A DNA stretch of 18,253 nt from JAAYKS01 sp964479435 (GCA_964479435.1 CAYZME010000039.1:1-18253), one strand, 5' to 3'; counted from the stretch's first letter, positions 1 through 7,945 are shown. The notes: generated from the letters alone by a model not told the origin. Numbers and translations are program-made.

Positions 1-822
1 ATACTCACTTTGCACCTGATCATAGCGGATGTTTTTTTGCCGCATCTGGATGGTGGCATACCCCGACATGGTGGTGCGCGCGTAGTCTTCAAAATAGCGG
101 TCGACGCGGGCGCGGATGCGGGGTAGGAGCTGGACGCCGTCGAGATCGTATTTTTCCGCGAAAAAGCCGGACAAATACGGCATCTGGAACGGCTTGAGCT
201 CGCTGCCGTCGAACGGTTCGAGCTTGTCCATCTGCTCGTCCTCCATCCGGGTGGAGGCGTCGGCGGGCACCCGGCGATAGAGCGCGTCCATATTGCGGTG
301 GAGGGCGTAAAAACTGGTTTCGGTGTATTCGTTGTCGCCGACGCGGTACACGTGCACCTTGGTGCCCTCCGCCTGAAAGTCGCCCGACAGATCGCAATCG
401 TAGAGAAAGAACGGCACATAGATGCCGCTGATCTTGCGCACCCGGGCCGCGCGGACAAACGCGCGCGGGGTGATCAGGCCACGGCGGCACCACTTGAAAA
501 AGGCTTCTTCGGCCTGTTTCTGACTGATCTTGAACGGCAGAACTTGCGCGGGGGCATAGCTGCCGCTCAGGCGCGCCGGGATGATCGTGGGCTGGCCGCA
601 GTAGCTGCAAAAGGTCGCCGCCGTATTCTGCTCGGTCACCAGTTGGGAGCCGCAGCTGGTGCAATGAAAGACCGTGGTCTCTTCTTCCCAGACTTTGCGC
701 GCGGCCTCGTCGCGCCCATCGACCGCTTGTTCGCTGCCACAGTTTTCACAGGCCAGCAAACCCTTCTCGGGTTCAAAACGCATACTGGCGCCGCAATTGC
801 CGCATTTGGTGATCAGGATCAT
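1..822 (-). CDS. Double zinc-ribbon protein (TFIIB-type zinc ribbon family), C-terminus missing
   Basis: The reading frame is open from an ATG at 822 through the left edge, giving 274 residues without a stop, so the C-terminus lies outside the window. Seen: two zinc-ribbon-like units, with cysteine pairs at 7/10 and 25/28 and at 54/57 and 72/75. They are followed by a segment reading LPFKISQKQAEEAFFKW and then GIYVPFFLYD. That layout matches uncharacterised Clostridia proteins usually named TFIIB-type zinc ribbon-containing protein; this is recalled, not searched. A GGGAGGGG ribosome binding site precedes the start. It follows fucI on the same strand with an 18-nt gap, so the two are probably cotranscribed. 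Function is unknown; metal binding is the only role the sequence supports. Confidence 0.85.
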   Translation of the reverse strand, partial: MILITKCGNCGASMRFEPEKGLLACENCGSEQAVDGRDEAARKVWEEETTVFHCTSCGSQLVTEQNTAATFCSYCGQPTIIPARLSGSYAPAQVLPFKISQKQAEEAFFKWCRRGLITPRAFVRAARVRKISGIYVPFFLYDCDLSGDFQAEGTKVHVYRVGDNEYTETSFYALHRNMDALYRRVPADASTRMEDEQMDKLEPFDGSELKPFQMPYLSGFFAEKYDLDGVQLLPRIRARVDRYFEDYARTTMSGYATIQMRQKNIRYDQVQSEY

Positions 823-840
823 GCCGTACCCCTCCCGCAA

Positions 841-2646
841 TCAGCCGAACAAGGGCCCGTATGCGGCACAGGCGCGGTAATCGGCGCTCTCAGAATGGGC
901 GGTGCCAAACGCGTTCCAGGCGTGGGGGCGAAAGACGCGTTCGTCCGGGACGTTGTGCATGGCGACCGGGATCCGCAACATCGCGCACAGCGTCAGCAGA
1001 CGGTCGCCGATGTGGCCATACGCCAGGGCGCAGTGATTGGCGCCCCACGCGGACATCACGCTGTAGACATCGCGGAAGGCCGCGCTCCCGCCGGTGCGGG
1101 GGACAAACCAGGTGGTGGGCCAGGTATAGTTGGTGCGCCGATGCAGGATTTCGTGGACTTTGGCGGGGATTACGGTGCTTTGGCCCTCTGCCACCTGTAG
1201 CACCGGGCCGACACCGGCCACCAGATTGAGGCGGATCATGGTCATCGGCATGGCGGCGGCCGTCACATAGCGGGAGGAAAAACCGCCGCCGCGAAAGTAG
1301 CCCAGGTCGGCCGGGCACCATTCGGTCGCGCGCAAGCAAGCGTCGACATCCAGGTCGGTCATCTCCCACCAGGGTTTCATGCTGTTTTCGCCGCGCGGGC
1401 TCTGGCTCATGCCGCACCCGTCCAGACTGGCCGCGCCCGAGTTGATCAGGTGGATCATCCCGCCCGCGGCGTCCCCCTTGGGTTTCCAGCCGGTGGCCCG
1501 CTGAATCGAGGCGGGACTCCAGTATGTGCGTACATCGGCAAAAATCGCGGCCCGATCGGACAATAAATGTCCCATCAGCATCGACAAGGCGTTGAGGTTG
1601 TCGTTTTCGGTGGCAAACATAAAGGGCTGGCGGATGCCATTCCAATCAAAAGAAGAACTCAGGATCGCCTCGGTGAAGTCATGGTTGGGGAAGTGATCGG
1701 TCCACTGGCGCTGGCCCTGGATGCCGGCGGCGATCGCGTTGCGACCCAGGGCTTCCTCGCCCCAGCCGAGTTGCGCCAGGCGGGGATTGCCGATCATCAG
1801 GTCACGGCAGATCAAGGTGGTTTTGACGACGCGCTCCCACTCGGCATCCTTTTGTTCGCGGGTGTGCGCGAGTTCAGGCGGGTTTTCATCGACCCCTTCG
1901 CGGCAATGCTCCCGCACCCAGGCGATCGCGCGGGTGTATTCCTCCGGGTCATAAATCCCGCGCGCGACGCGCCGTTCGATTTCCACCTGGTCGACCCATT
2001 CACTGCGCATCCCGAAGGTTTTCTGATATAGATCGGGATCGAGAAACGAGCCGGCGATGCCCATGGAAACGCCGCCGATGCTCAGGTAGGATTTGCCGCG
2101 CATCGTCCCGGCGGCAAGGGCCGCCCCGGCAAACAGGAGAATTTTGGCGCGGACGTCGTCGGGGATGCTTTCGTCTGCCAGGTCTTGCACATCGTGCCCA
2201 TAGATGGCGAACGCCGGCAGGCCGCGCTGGGCGTGGGCAGCCATCACGGCCGCCAGATAGACCGCCCCCGGTCGTTCGGTGCCGTTGAACCCCCATACGG
2301 CTTTGTGGGTGTGCGGGTCCATATCCATGGTTTCCATGCCGTAACACCAGCAGGGCGTGACGGTCAGGGTCGCGCAGACATTTTCACGGGAGAACTGGTC
2401 GGCACATCGCGCGGCTTCGGCAACCCCGCCGATGCAGGTGTCGGCGATCACGCATTCGATCGGCAAGCCATTGGCGTGGCGCAGGTTGTTGCTGATCAGG
2501 GCCGCCGCCGCGCGGGCCATGTCCATCGTGCGCGTTTCCAGGGATTCGCGTACACCCTGCCGCCGGCCATCGATGGCCGGGCGGATGCCGATTTTGGGCA
2601 TCGCGCCGATCAGGCGGTTGACGGGCTGATTCATCGGGTGCGGCAT
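841..2646 (-). CDS. fucI: L-fucose isomerase
   Basis: Converts L-fucose to L-fuculose (EC 5.3.1.25) in the cytoplasm, the first step of fucose catabolism; the family is a Mn2+-dependent homohexamer. The 601-residue product matches E. coli FucI (591 residues) along its length. Shared blocks include KIGIRPAIDGRRQGVRES, TPCWCYG, WGFNGTERPGAVYLAA, GHDVQD and WPTTWF. The residues corresponding to the E. coli active site are present in TEND (Glu), FADVRTYW (Asp) and WGANH (His). The frame stays open upstream to 2883, but I chose the ATG at 2646: it has a GGAGG 8 nt upstream, the extra upstream residues have no FucI counterpart, and they would run through a non-triplet tandem repeat. It sits upstream of the zinc-ribbon gene. 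No fucose kinase, aldolase or transporter lies in the window. Confidence 0.96.
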   Translation of the reverse strand: MPHPMNQPVNRLIGAMPKIGIRPAIDGRRQGVRESLETRTMDMARAAAALISNNLRHANGLPIECVIADTCIGGVAEAARCADQFSRENVCATLTVTPCWCYGMETMDMDPHTHKAVWGFNGTERPGAVYLAAVMAAHAQRGLPAFAIYGHDVQDLADESIPDDVRAKILLFAGAALAAGTMRGKSYLSIGGVSMGIAGSFLDPDLYQKTFGMRSEWVDQVEIERRVARGIYDPEEYTRAIAWVREHCREGVDENPPELAHTREQKDAEWERVVKTTLICRDLMIGNPRLAQLGWGEEALGRNAIAAGIQGQRQWTDHFPNHDFTEAILSSSFDWNGIRQPFMFATENDNLNALSMLMGHLLSDRAAIFADVRTYWSPASIQRATGWKPKGDAAGGMIHLINSGAASLDGCGMSQSPRGENSMKPWWEMTDLDVDACLRATEWCPADLGYFRGGGFSSRYVTAAAMPMTMIRLNLVAGVGPVLQVAEGQSTVIPAKVHEILHRRTNYTWPTTWFVPRTGGSAAFRDVYSVMSAWGANHCALAYGHIGDRLLTLCAMLRIPVAMHNVPDERVFRPHAWNAFGTAHSESADYRACAAYGPLFG

Positions 2647-2724
2647 GTCGACATCCTCCGTATGTTTGTTTGACAAGTGACCGCGGGCTGGCCGGGGGGC
2701 GCCGCGGTTGCGCCCAAAGGGGGT

Positions 2725-2787
2725 GCTCCGATGCGTCAAAGGGTGACGCTCCGATGCGTCAAAGGGTGACGCTCCGATGCGGTCAAA
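2725..2787. repeat. 23-bp tandem repeat in the fucI leader
   Basis: Two exact 23-bp copies lie head to tail at 2725-2747 and 2748-2770. A third, degenerate partial copy starts at 2771; it matches for 10 bases and then continues with one extra G before the GTCAAA. The unit begins GCTCCGATGCGTCAAAGG and ends GTGAC. A CAAAGGGGGT just upstream (2714-2723) resembles the end of the unit and may be a decayed copy. The unit is not a multiple of three, which argues against it being coding. It lies between the predicted fucI -10 box and its start codon, so it could be an operator array or a slippage-prone minisatellite. Confidence 0.9.
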
Positions 2788-2790
2788 AAC

Positions 2791-2825
2791 AGTATAGCGC
2801 AACCAGGAACGGTTCACATAGGTTG
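2791..2825 (-). promoter_or_regulatory. Possible fucI promoter (-10 TATACT)
   Basis: On the minus strand a TATACT (+ strand 2791-2796) matches five of six bases of the -10 consensus. No good -35 is found at 17 bases; the hexamer there is ATGTGA. It would give a leader of about 140 nt that includes the tandem repeat. It is the best -10 in the fucI upstream gap, but an activator or a different promoter is possible. Confidence 0.35.
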
Positions 2826-2837
2826 CTAGGGCGGATG

Positions 2838-2846
2838 TGCTATCAT
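2838..2846 (+). promoter_or_regulatory. Possible extended -10 for the GT4 gene
   Basis: TGC followed directly by TATCAT forms an extended -10 element about 36 nt before the GT4 start codon. There is no recognisable -35 at the usual distance. This is a weak call, supported mainly by position in the divergent gap between fucI and the glycosyltransferase. Confidence 0.28.
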
Positions 2847-2881
2847 GATGCCAAACCCGTACGCGGGCCAAGGAGTACGTC

Positions 2882-4039
2882 ATGCCTCAGCCGCTGCCGC
2901 CGCATGTGTTATTCAGCACGACGCTGGACAACCAGATTTGGCATTTTCACGTACCGTATATCCAAATGCTCCAGGCGCGCGGCAGCCGCGTCGACGTCGC
3001 CAGCGCCGGTCATTCGCACATGCCCTTCTGCGATCACAAATTTACGATTCCCTTTACGAAAAAGCCTCTGTCCATCGGCAACCTGCGTGCTTTTCGCGCG
3101 CTGCGCCGCCTGCTGGTACGCGAGCAATATGATCTGGTTCATTGTCACTCGCCGGCGGCCGGCGCGGTCACGCGCCTGGCTGTGCGCACGTTGCCGCGAC
3201 GGATGCGCCCGGTTGTTTTTTATACGGCGCATGGGTTTCATTTTTTTCGCGGCGCGCCACTTGCGTATTGGCTTTTGATTTATCCGTTGGAAAAGATCCT
3301 GGCCCGCTGGACCGATTGTCTGCTGGTGATGAACCGCGAAGACCGCGCGCGCGCGGCACGTGGACGGTTTCGTGCCGGACGGATTGTCGAAGTGCCGGGG
3401 GTAGGGGTGGACCTGTCCCGTATTGACCGCGCCTGTGAACACAATTGCCGGCGGGATCTGCGGACGAAATATGGTTACCGGCCGGACGAATACCTGCTGT
3501 TTTACGCCGCTGAGCTTTCCGACCGCAAGCAGCAGCGACTGTTGCTGGACGTTGTGGAGCGACTGGTTCCGCGCATTCCCCACCTGCGCCTGATCCTGGC
3601 CGGTCGCGATTTGTTGGACGGAGCGCTGCAAAAAGAAGCGCAGCGGCGCGGGTTGGCGGCGCGCATTGATTTTGTCGGGCACCAGGAGAACATTCCGGAG
3701 TGGCTCTTGTTTACAGATGTCGTCACGGCTTCCAGCCGGCAAGAGGGGCTGCCGGTCAATCTGATCGAAGCGATGGCCTGTGGCCGCCCCGTGGTGGCCA
3801 CCGCGGTGCGGGGACATGTCGACCTGATCGACCACGAGATCAATGGCTTGCTGACCCCGCCGGGCGACGCGCCAACCATGGCGGAGGCCGTGTATGGGCT
3901 GTATTGCCATCCGGAGGCGGCCGAAGCCATGGCGGCGCAGGCCGTCGCCGACGCACGGCGCTATGGACTGGGCGAGGTGCTACCGCAGGTGGAACGGCTG
4001 TATGAAGAAGTATGGGCGGCGCGGCAGGAGCGGGGATAG
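2882..4039 (+). CDS. Glycosyltransferase family 4, EpsD-like
   Basis: A GT-B fold, retaining glycosyltransferase of 385 residues, a normal length for GT4. It would transfer a sugar from a nucleotide-sugar donor to a lipid-linked polysaccharide intermediate on the inner face of the membrane. Seen: an N-terminal domain with HFHVPYIQ, DLVHCHSPAAGAVTRL (84-99) and TAHGFHFF (115-122), the pattern of Firmicutes EpsD/CapM-type enzymes. The C-terminal donor domain carries the EX7E motif (E288 and E296 in QEGLPVNLIEAMACGRPVVA). No membrane segment is apparent. The start has AAGGAG 6 nt upstream. It is GC-rich, for example 40 of 60 bases in 3601-3660. It is divergent from fucI and precedes the zinc-ribbon membrane protein. 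Donor and acceptor sugars cannot be read from the sequence. Confidence 0.92.
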   Translation: MPQPLPPHVLFSTTLDNQIWHFHVPYIQMLQARGSRVDVASAGHSHMPFCDHKFTIPFTKKPLSIGNLRAFRALRRLLVREQYDLVHCHSPAAGAVTRLAVRTLPRRMRPVVFYTAHGFHFFRGAPLAYWLLIYPLEKILARWTDCLLVMNREDRARAARGRFRAGRIVEVPGVGVDLSRIDRACEHNCRRDLRTKYGYRPDEYLLFYAAELSDRKQQRLLLDVVERLVPRIPHLRLILAGRDLLDGALQKEAQRRGLAARIDFVGHQENIPEWLLFTDVVTASSRQEGLPVNLIEAMACGRPVVATAVRGHVDLIDHEINGLLTPPGDAPTMAEAVYGLYCHPEAAEAMAAQAVADARRYGLGEVLPQVERLYEEVWAARQERG

Positions 4040-4070
4040 CGTCTTTTTCGAATCGCATGGGAGGTGCCAC

Positions 4071-4682
4071 ATGTTTTGTTCTCATTGCGGAACCCAGCTA
4101 AGTGAAAATGCGCGTTTTTGCAAGAAATGCGGAATGGCGCAAGCCCCTGTGGCAGATCCTCGCCCTGCCGCATCCCGCGAGTTGGTGGGATTCTCGCAAC
4201 GGATTCAGGACCCGGCATTTGACGCGTTCCGCAAAAAGGAGAAGGCCGGGTCGTTGCTGTTTGCCGGAATCTTGTTTGTGGTCGCGGGCACCGGTTTTCC
4301 GCTCTATGGCAAAATCAGCGGCGAGGTTGCTTGGCCATTATCTTTGATTTACGGTTTGGGAATTGGCGGGATGTTTGTGGTGATCGCCCTGATGCAAACC
4401 GCGCGCAGAGGTCGCGACAGCACGTGGGATGGCACAGTGGTGGACAAAAAAGCGGTTAAAAAGCAGCGTAACGACAGCGCGGATCATGGCATCTCCTACT
4501 ATTCGCAGTATATTGTGACCATCCGCAAAGACAACGGACAGACCCGTAAGCATCGCATAAACGATCAACCGGGGCTATTCAATTACTTGCGTATAGGCGA
4601 ACGTGTGCGCCATCACAAAGGTTTCCAGGTATATGAAAAATATGACAAATCACACGACGCGGAGATCATGTGTATTGCCTGA
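4071..4682 (+). CDS. Small membrane protein with N-terminal zinc ribbon
   Basis: A 203-residue protein of unknown function. Seen: an N-terminal zinc-ribbon motif (C3, C6, C17, C20, each pair CxxC followed by G) of the zinc_ribbon_2 kind, a linker, two hydrophobic segments at about 58-79 and 86-109, then a soluble domain of about 90 residues. That domain contains WDGTVVDKKAVKK and later YIVTIRKDNG, which looks like a small beta-rich fold. I chose the ATG at 4071 because GGGAGGTG lies just upstream and the cysteine motif begins at residue 3; the frame itself extends further back into the GT4 gene. It follows the GT4 gene by 31 nt and converges on the sugar transferase gene with 13 nt between stops. 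A role in the polysaccharide pathway is only suggested by position. Confidence 0.85.
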   Translation: MFCSHCGTQLSENARFCKKCGMAQAPVADPRPAASRELVGFSQRIQDPAFDAFRKKEKAGSLLFAGILFVVAGTGFPLYGKISGEVAWPLSLIYGLGIGGMFVVIALMQTARRGRDSTWDGTVVDKKAVKKQRNDSADHGISYYSQYIVTIRKDNGQTRKHRINDQPGLFNYLRIGERVRHHKGFQVYEKYDKSHDAEIMCIA

Positions 4683-4695
4683 GTTGGCACGCCTA

Positions 4696-6126
4696 TTATT
4701 CTTTTGGTTTTCTATGTCGTTCGATTAATTTTTCGACAAACGCCTTTTTGTAAAGATCTGGCGTAAGGATCAGTCTTACCGTTTCGAAAATGAGTCGAAT
4801 GTCTTGCATGAGAGTATAACTGCGAATATAGATCAGATCAAAGCGAAGCTTATCTTCTGCTGAGGTCTCATAGTTCCCAATGATCTGGGCATATCCGGTG
4901 ATCCCGGCTTTGACATTGAAACGTTGCGTATACCCCTCGATATCGCGTGAAAACTGGTCGACGAAAAAAGGCCGTTCGGAACGTGGCCCAACCACACTCA
5001 TGTCGCCTTTCAGAACATTCCAAAACTGCGGTAACTCGTCCAGTTTGGTGCGCCGCAAAAAACGCCCGACACGCGTGACCCGTGGATCATCTTGTACCGC
5101 GATCACTGGGCCCGACTCAGATTCGGCATCTGAAAGCATCGTGCGGAACTTCAGGATGTTGAAGAAGCGGCCATTCTGTGTAACCCGGCGCTGTTTATAA
5201 ATCCCCGGGCCAGGTGAATCCAAACGTACGGCAATCCAGCTGCCGAGCATAATGGGCCATGTGAGCAAGAGAACAAGCGAGGCAAAGGAAAGATCGAACA
5301 AGCGTTTGATGAGTCGCTGTTCAAAAGTGAGCGCGACCCGATCGATCAAGAATGTCAGCGTATCATCTAGATGTAGCAACGCAGCGTTGTACAACGCGAG
5401 CTCGTAGTATTGCGGGATGAGATGAATGACTTTCCCCGACAGAGAGGCTTCAAGAATGAGGCGCGATTTGATCGATTCAGAAATGGCCGAAGTGATCATA
5501 ATCTCCGGGTAAGGCTGCACAAGGCGCAAAAGCTGGTCGATGTCTTGCTCGAGGACCGATTCATGCAGATCGATTTGGTAACGTTTCAAAGCCGCGCCAA
5601 TTTTGTGCAATGTTGCGTCCCGATCTTCTTCATTATGCGCGACCAATATCGCGGCGTTTTCTTTATACATGCGGGTGGTGACATGCATGCATAAATAAGA
5701 CCAAATAATAATCAAAACAAAAAGTACAATCGAGCCGACTAAAAAAACGCTGCGCGGAAATGAAAAAGCACGCAGCGCGAATGCCGCGGTTGAAGTGATC
5801 AGGATTACGAATGCCGTGAAACGAAAAGCGAGCGACAGCATGTCGCTATAGGAACGATGAAAGAATCGTGTCATTTTAAACAGGTCGTTGCCGACGAGTG
5901 CGCCAATTGAAATAAAGGGCGTGGAAACAAGAAAGGCGCCAAAATTGCGATCAGGCAGGTTGAGGAAGCTGCGTCCAAAAACGAGATAGAACGCAACAAC
6001 AAATGCCAGGTTTGAGAAGAAGACCAATAATAGTACGAACAGCAACTTCACCAGATGCGTGCGTTTCACAATCGGGTATCTAGCCGGAGGGGTTTTGTCG
6101 GTGGCGGGCTGGTCTTGATTTGTCAT
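4696..6126 (-). CDS. Polyprenyl-phosphate sugar-1-phosphate transferase (bacterial sugar transferase family)
   Basis: Membrane phosphoglycosyl transferase that would prime polysaccharide synthesis by moving a sugar-1-phosphate from UDP-sugar onto undecaprenyl phosphate. The 476-residue length and layout fit the WbaP/CpsE-type long form. Seen: hydrophobic segments at about 27-50, 64-80, 102-120 and 127-147, a cytoplasmic middle region, then the catalytic domain from about 272 to 458. That domain begins KRLFDLSFASLVLLLTW, contains LKFRTM, and has the Asp-Glu dyad in LDELPQFWNVLKGDMSVVGP (D363, E364), followed by GPRSERP and KAGITGYAQI. No Shine-Dalgarno lies directly before the ATG; an AGGAAAGGA sits behind a hairpin (separate entry). 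The in-frame codon upstream is a stop, so no earlier start exists. Substrate sugar unknown. Confidence 0.94.
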   Translation of the reverse strand: MTNQDQPATDKTPPARYPIVKRTHLVKLLFVLLLVFFSNLAFVVAFYLVFGRSFLNLPDRNFGAFLVSTPFISIGALVGNDLFKMTRFFHRSYSDMLSLAFRFTAFVILITSTAAFALRAFSFPRSVFLVGSIVLFVLIIIWSYLCMHVTTRMYKENAAILVAHNEEDRDATLHKIGAALKRYQIDLHESVLEQDIDQLLRLVQPYPEIMITSAISESIKSRLILEASLSGKVIHLIPQYYELALYNAALLHLDDTLTFLIDRVALTFEQRLIKRLFDLSFASLVLLLTWPIMLGSWIAVRLDSPGPGIYKQRRVTQNGRFFNILKFRTMLSDAESESGPVIAVQDDPRVTRVGRFLRRTKLDELPQFWNVLKGDMSVVGPRSERPFFVDQFSRDIEGYTQRFNVKAGITGYAQIIGNYETSAEDKLRFDLIYIRSYTLMQDIRLIFETVRLILTPDLYKKAFVEKLIERHRKPKE

Positions 6127-6164
6127 AGAAGATGTTTGACGTGCGGATCGTCAAATCCTTTCCT
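6124..6164 (-). promoter_or_regulatory. Hairpin between Shine-Dalgarno and start codon of the sugar transferase
   Basis: Reading the minus strand: AGGAAAGGA (+ 6156-6164), then TTTGACG, a 7-nt loop ATCCGCA, then CGTCAAA (+ 6135-6155), then 8 nt, then ATG (+ 6124-6126). The linear distance from the purine-rich site to the ATG is 29 nt, too far for normal initiation. If the perfect 7-bp stem folds, the effective distance becomes about 8 nt. The stem is seen; the bridging role is inferred. The same palindrome could instead be an operator. Confidence 0.5.
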
Positions 6165-6181
6165 GGCTGATCGCTAGACTC

Positions 6182-6210
6182 ATTATATCTACGGGCCAAA
6201 AAGGGCGCAA
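6182..6210 (-). promoter_or_regulatory. Promoter of the sugar transferase gene
   Basis: The minus strand reads TTGCGC, a 17-bp spacer, and a perfect TATAAT (+ 6182-6187; the -35 at + 6205-6210). It would give a leader of roughly 50 nt that contains the hairpin. It is the strongest sigma-70/sigma-A type match I found in the window. Confidence 0.6.
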
Positions 6211-6224
6211 ATGGCAGGGGGTAT

Positions 6225-6253
6225 CTGGCAGATCATCGTGAATCTGGTATAGT
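6225..6253 (+). promoter_or_regulatory. Promoter of the acylation operon
   Basis: CTGGCA (four of six against TTGACA), a 17-bp spacer, and TATAGT at 6248-6253 preceded by TGG, which gives an extended -10. It lies 45 nt before the MBOAT start codon and points away from the sugar transferase promoter. With gaps of at most 57 nt in the rest of the operon, this may drive all seven genes to 15015. Confidence 0.55.
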
Positions 6254-6298
6254 ATGAACAGCCTGCTTTCATGAGCAGATTCGAAGAAGGGCAACTAC

Positions 6299-7888
6299 AT
6301 GGCATACACGTCTTTTCGCTTTTTGTTCTTTATAGCGCTGGTCGCGCTTTTTTATTTCACGGCGCCACGCAAGATCCGATGGACGATTCTGCTTATAGCC
6401 AGTTATATATTTTACTTTCTAGCCGATTGGCGTTATTTCTTCTTCATATTGATTACCACGGTCTCGGTTTATATTACAGGGCGCTTGTTGGCTGGAAATC
6501 ACGCCAGAGGGCAAGCATTATTGGACCAAAATCCCGATTGGGACGCGACCGCGAAGAGGGAGTTTCGAGCGGCGAAAAAGAAGCAACGAAAATACATTTG
6601 TCTCATCGCACTTTTGATAAATCTAGGAATTTTATTTTTTGTAAAATATTATATATTTATCGCTGTAAATTTTAATACCTTGTTCAGTAGATTCAATTTC
6701 GGAACACTCCCGGTTTTTTCCATTTTCTTGCCGTTGGGCATCTCCTTCTATACTTTTCAGTCTTTGGGGTACGTTTTAGACGTTGCGCGCGGGAGAACTG
6801 AGGCGGATCGGAACATTGCCAAACTGGCGCTGTTTATTTCATTTTTTCCGCAAATTGTGCAAGGGCCTATTAGCAGGCACGACCAACTGGCTCACCAGTT
6901 ATACCAGCCACATGATTTTGATTTTCGTCGCATGGTTCAAGCGGCGGAACTCATCATCTGGGGCTTTTTTCTAAAGCTGGTTATCGCGGATCGTATTGCG
7001 GTCATCTCTAATGAACTTTTCGGAAACTATACCGAGTACCGCGGTCTCGGATTCTGGGTGGCGGGTCTGGCATACGGTTTGCAGATCTATTGTGATTTTT
7101 CAGGAGGGATCACCATATCGCAAGGCGTTGCGCAACTCTTTGGCATCCGGTTGGTTAACAACTTTGAACGTCCGTATTTTGCGACGTCTCTGGCGGAATT
7201 CTGGCGACGTTGGCACATCACGTTAGGGGCGTGGATGCGGGATTATTTTTTCTATCCGGTTTCTTTGTCGAAAGCTTTCTCTCGAGCGTTAAAACGGAGC
7301 CGTCAAATATTTGGCCCTGTAGTTGGAAAAGTGATTCCATCTAGCATCACAACAATATTTTTATTCCTTTTGGTTGGCATATGGCATGGAGCCAGCTGGA
7401 ATTTCATTTTGTATGGCCTCTGGAACGGGTTGATTATTTCTTTGGCGATGATTGCGGAGCCCTTGTTTGCGAGAACAACGAAGTGGTTGCATATCAATAA
7501 GAAAAGCAAGAGTTACCGTGTATTTTGTATGGCGCGAACACTGGCAATTGTTTCAATTGGCCGCATGATCTCGAACACGTCGACGCTAAAACAAGCTTTC
7601 TACATGCTGGGATCTAGTTTTAGCCGATTCAATGTGAGCGAAACAGCGCGCGCGATTTCGGCAATCGGATTGAATTGGCTGGATTATCTGATTCTGGCGG
7701 GGGGGATCGGCCTGTTGCTGGTGGTCGGAATCTATCAGGAAAAAGGTGTGGTTATTCGCGATCGCTTTGAGAAGAGCCCAGGGGCATTGCAATGGGTGGT
7801 TATTTTCTCTGTTATTATTTTTATCATGTTGTTTGGTATGTACGGGATCGCGTTTGATTCGTCCAGCTTCATTTATCAGGGGTTTTAG
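6299..7888 (+). CDS. MBOAT family O-acyltransferase (AlgI/DltB-like)
   Basis: Polytopic membrane acyltransferase that passes an acyl group from an intracellular donor across the membrane for attachment to an extracellular polymer. The 529-residue length is usual for AlgI/PatA-type members. Seen: many hydrophobic segments, IVQGPISRHDQL (186-197), a YCDFSGG region (264-270), FWRRWHITLGAWMRDY (301-316) and GIWHGASWNF (360-369), which holds the invariant histidine (H363). The protein ends FIYQGF, resembling the FIYFQF ending of many MBOAT proteins. AGAAGG lies 8 nt before the ATG. Its neighbours, a carrier protein, an SGNH protein and DltA-like ligases, indicate that the acyl donor is a carrier-protein thioester, as in the Dlt pathway, rather than only acetyl-CoA. 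The acyl group is not known. Confidence 0.93.
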   Translation: MAYTSFRFLFFIALVALFYFTAPRKIRWTILLIASYIFYFLADWRYFFFILITTVSVYITGRLLAGNHARGQALLDQNPDWDATAKREFRAAKKKQRKYICLIALLINLGILFFVKYYIFIAVNFNTLFSRFNFGTLPVFSIFLPLGISFYTFQSLGYVLDVARGRTEADRNIAKLALFISFFPQIVQGPISRHDQLAHQLYQPHDFDFRRMVQAAELIIWGFFLKLVIADRIAVISNELFGNYTEYRGLGFWVAGLAYGLQIYCDFSGGITISQGVAQLFGIRLVNNFERPYFATSLAEFWRRWHITLGAWMRDYFFYPVSLSKAFSRALKRSRQIFGPVVGKVIPSSITTIFLFLLVGIWHGASWNFILYGLWNGLIISLAMIAEPLFARTTKWLHINKKSKSYRVFCMARTLAIVSIGRMISNTSTLKQAFYMLGSSFSRFNVSETARAISAIGLNWLDYLILAGGIGLLLVVGIYQEKGVVIRDRFEKSPGALQWVVIFSVIIFIMLFGMYGIAFDSSSFIYQGF

Positions 7889-7945
7889 AGAAATTGGAAT
7901 GTGGAAGAATAGACAGTACGCTGCCGCAAAAAAAGGAGGACTAAA

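Noticed and set aside
298..1200. Plus-strand open frame of 300 codons opposite the zinc-ribbon gene and fucI
   Set aside because: It spans two clearly recognised genes on the other strand, has no family resemblance, and is typical of antisense frames in GC-rich coding DNA.
2725..2787. CRISPR-like array
   Set aside because: The repeats are directly adjacent with no spacers, and there are only about 2.5 copies.
2647..2883. N-terminal extension of fucI to an ATG at 2883
   Set aside because: The added residues have no FucI counterpart, cross a 23-bp tandem repeat that is not a multiple of three, and the ATG at 2646 has a good GGAGG.
2909..3910. Minus-strand open frame of 333 codons opposite the GT4 gene
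   Set aside because: The plus strand encodes an unmistakable glycosyltransferase with the EX7E motif; the antisense product matches nothing and has no ribosome binding site I can see.
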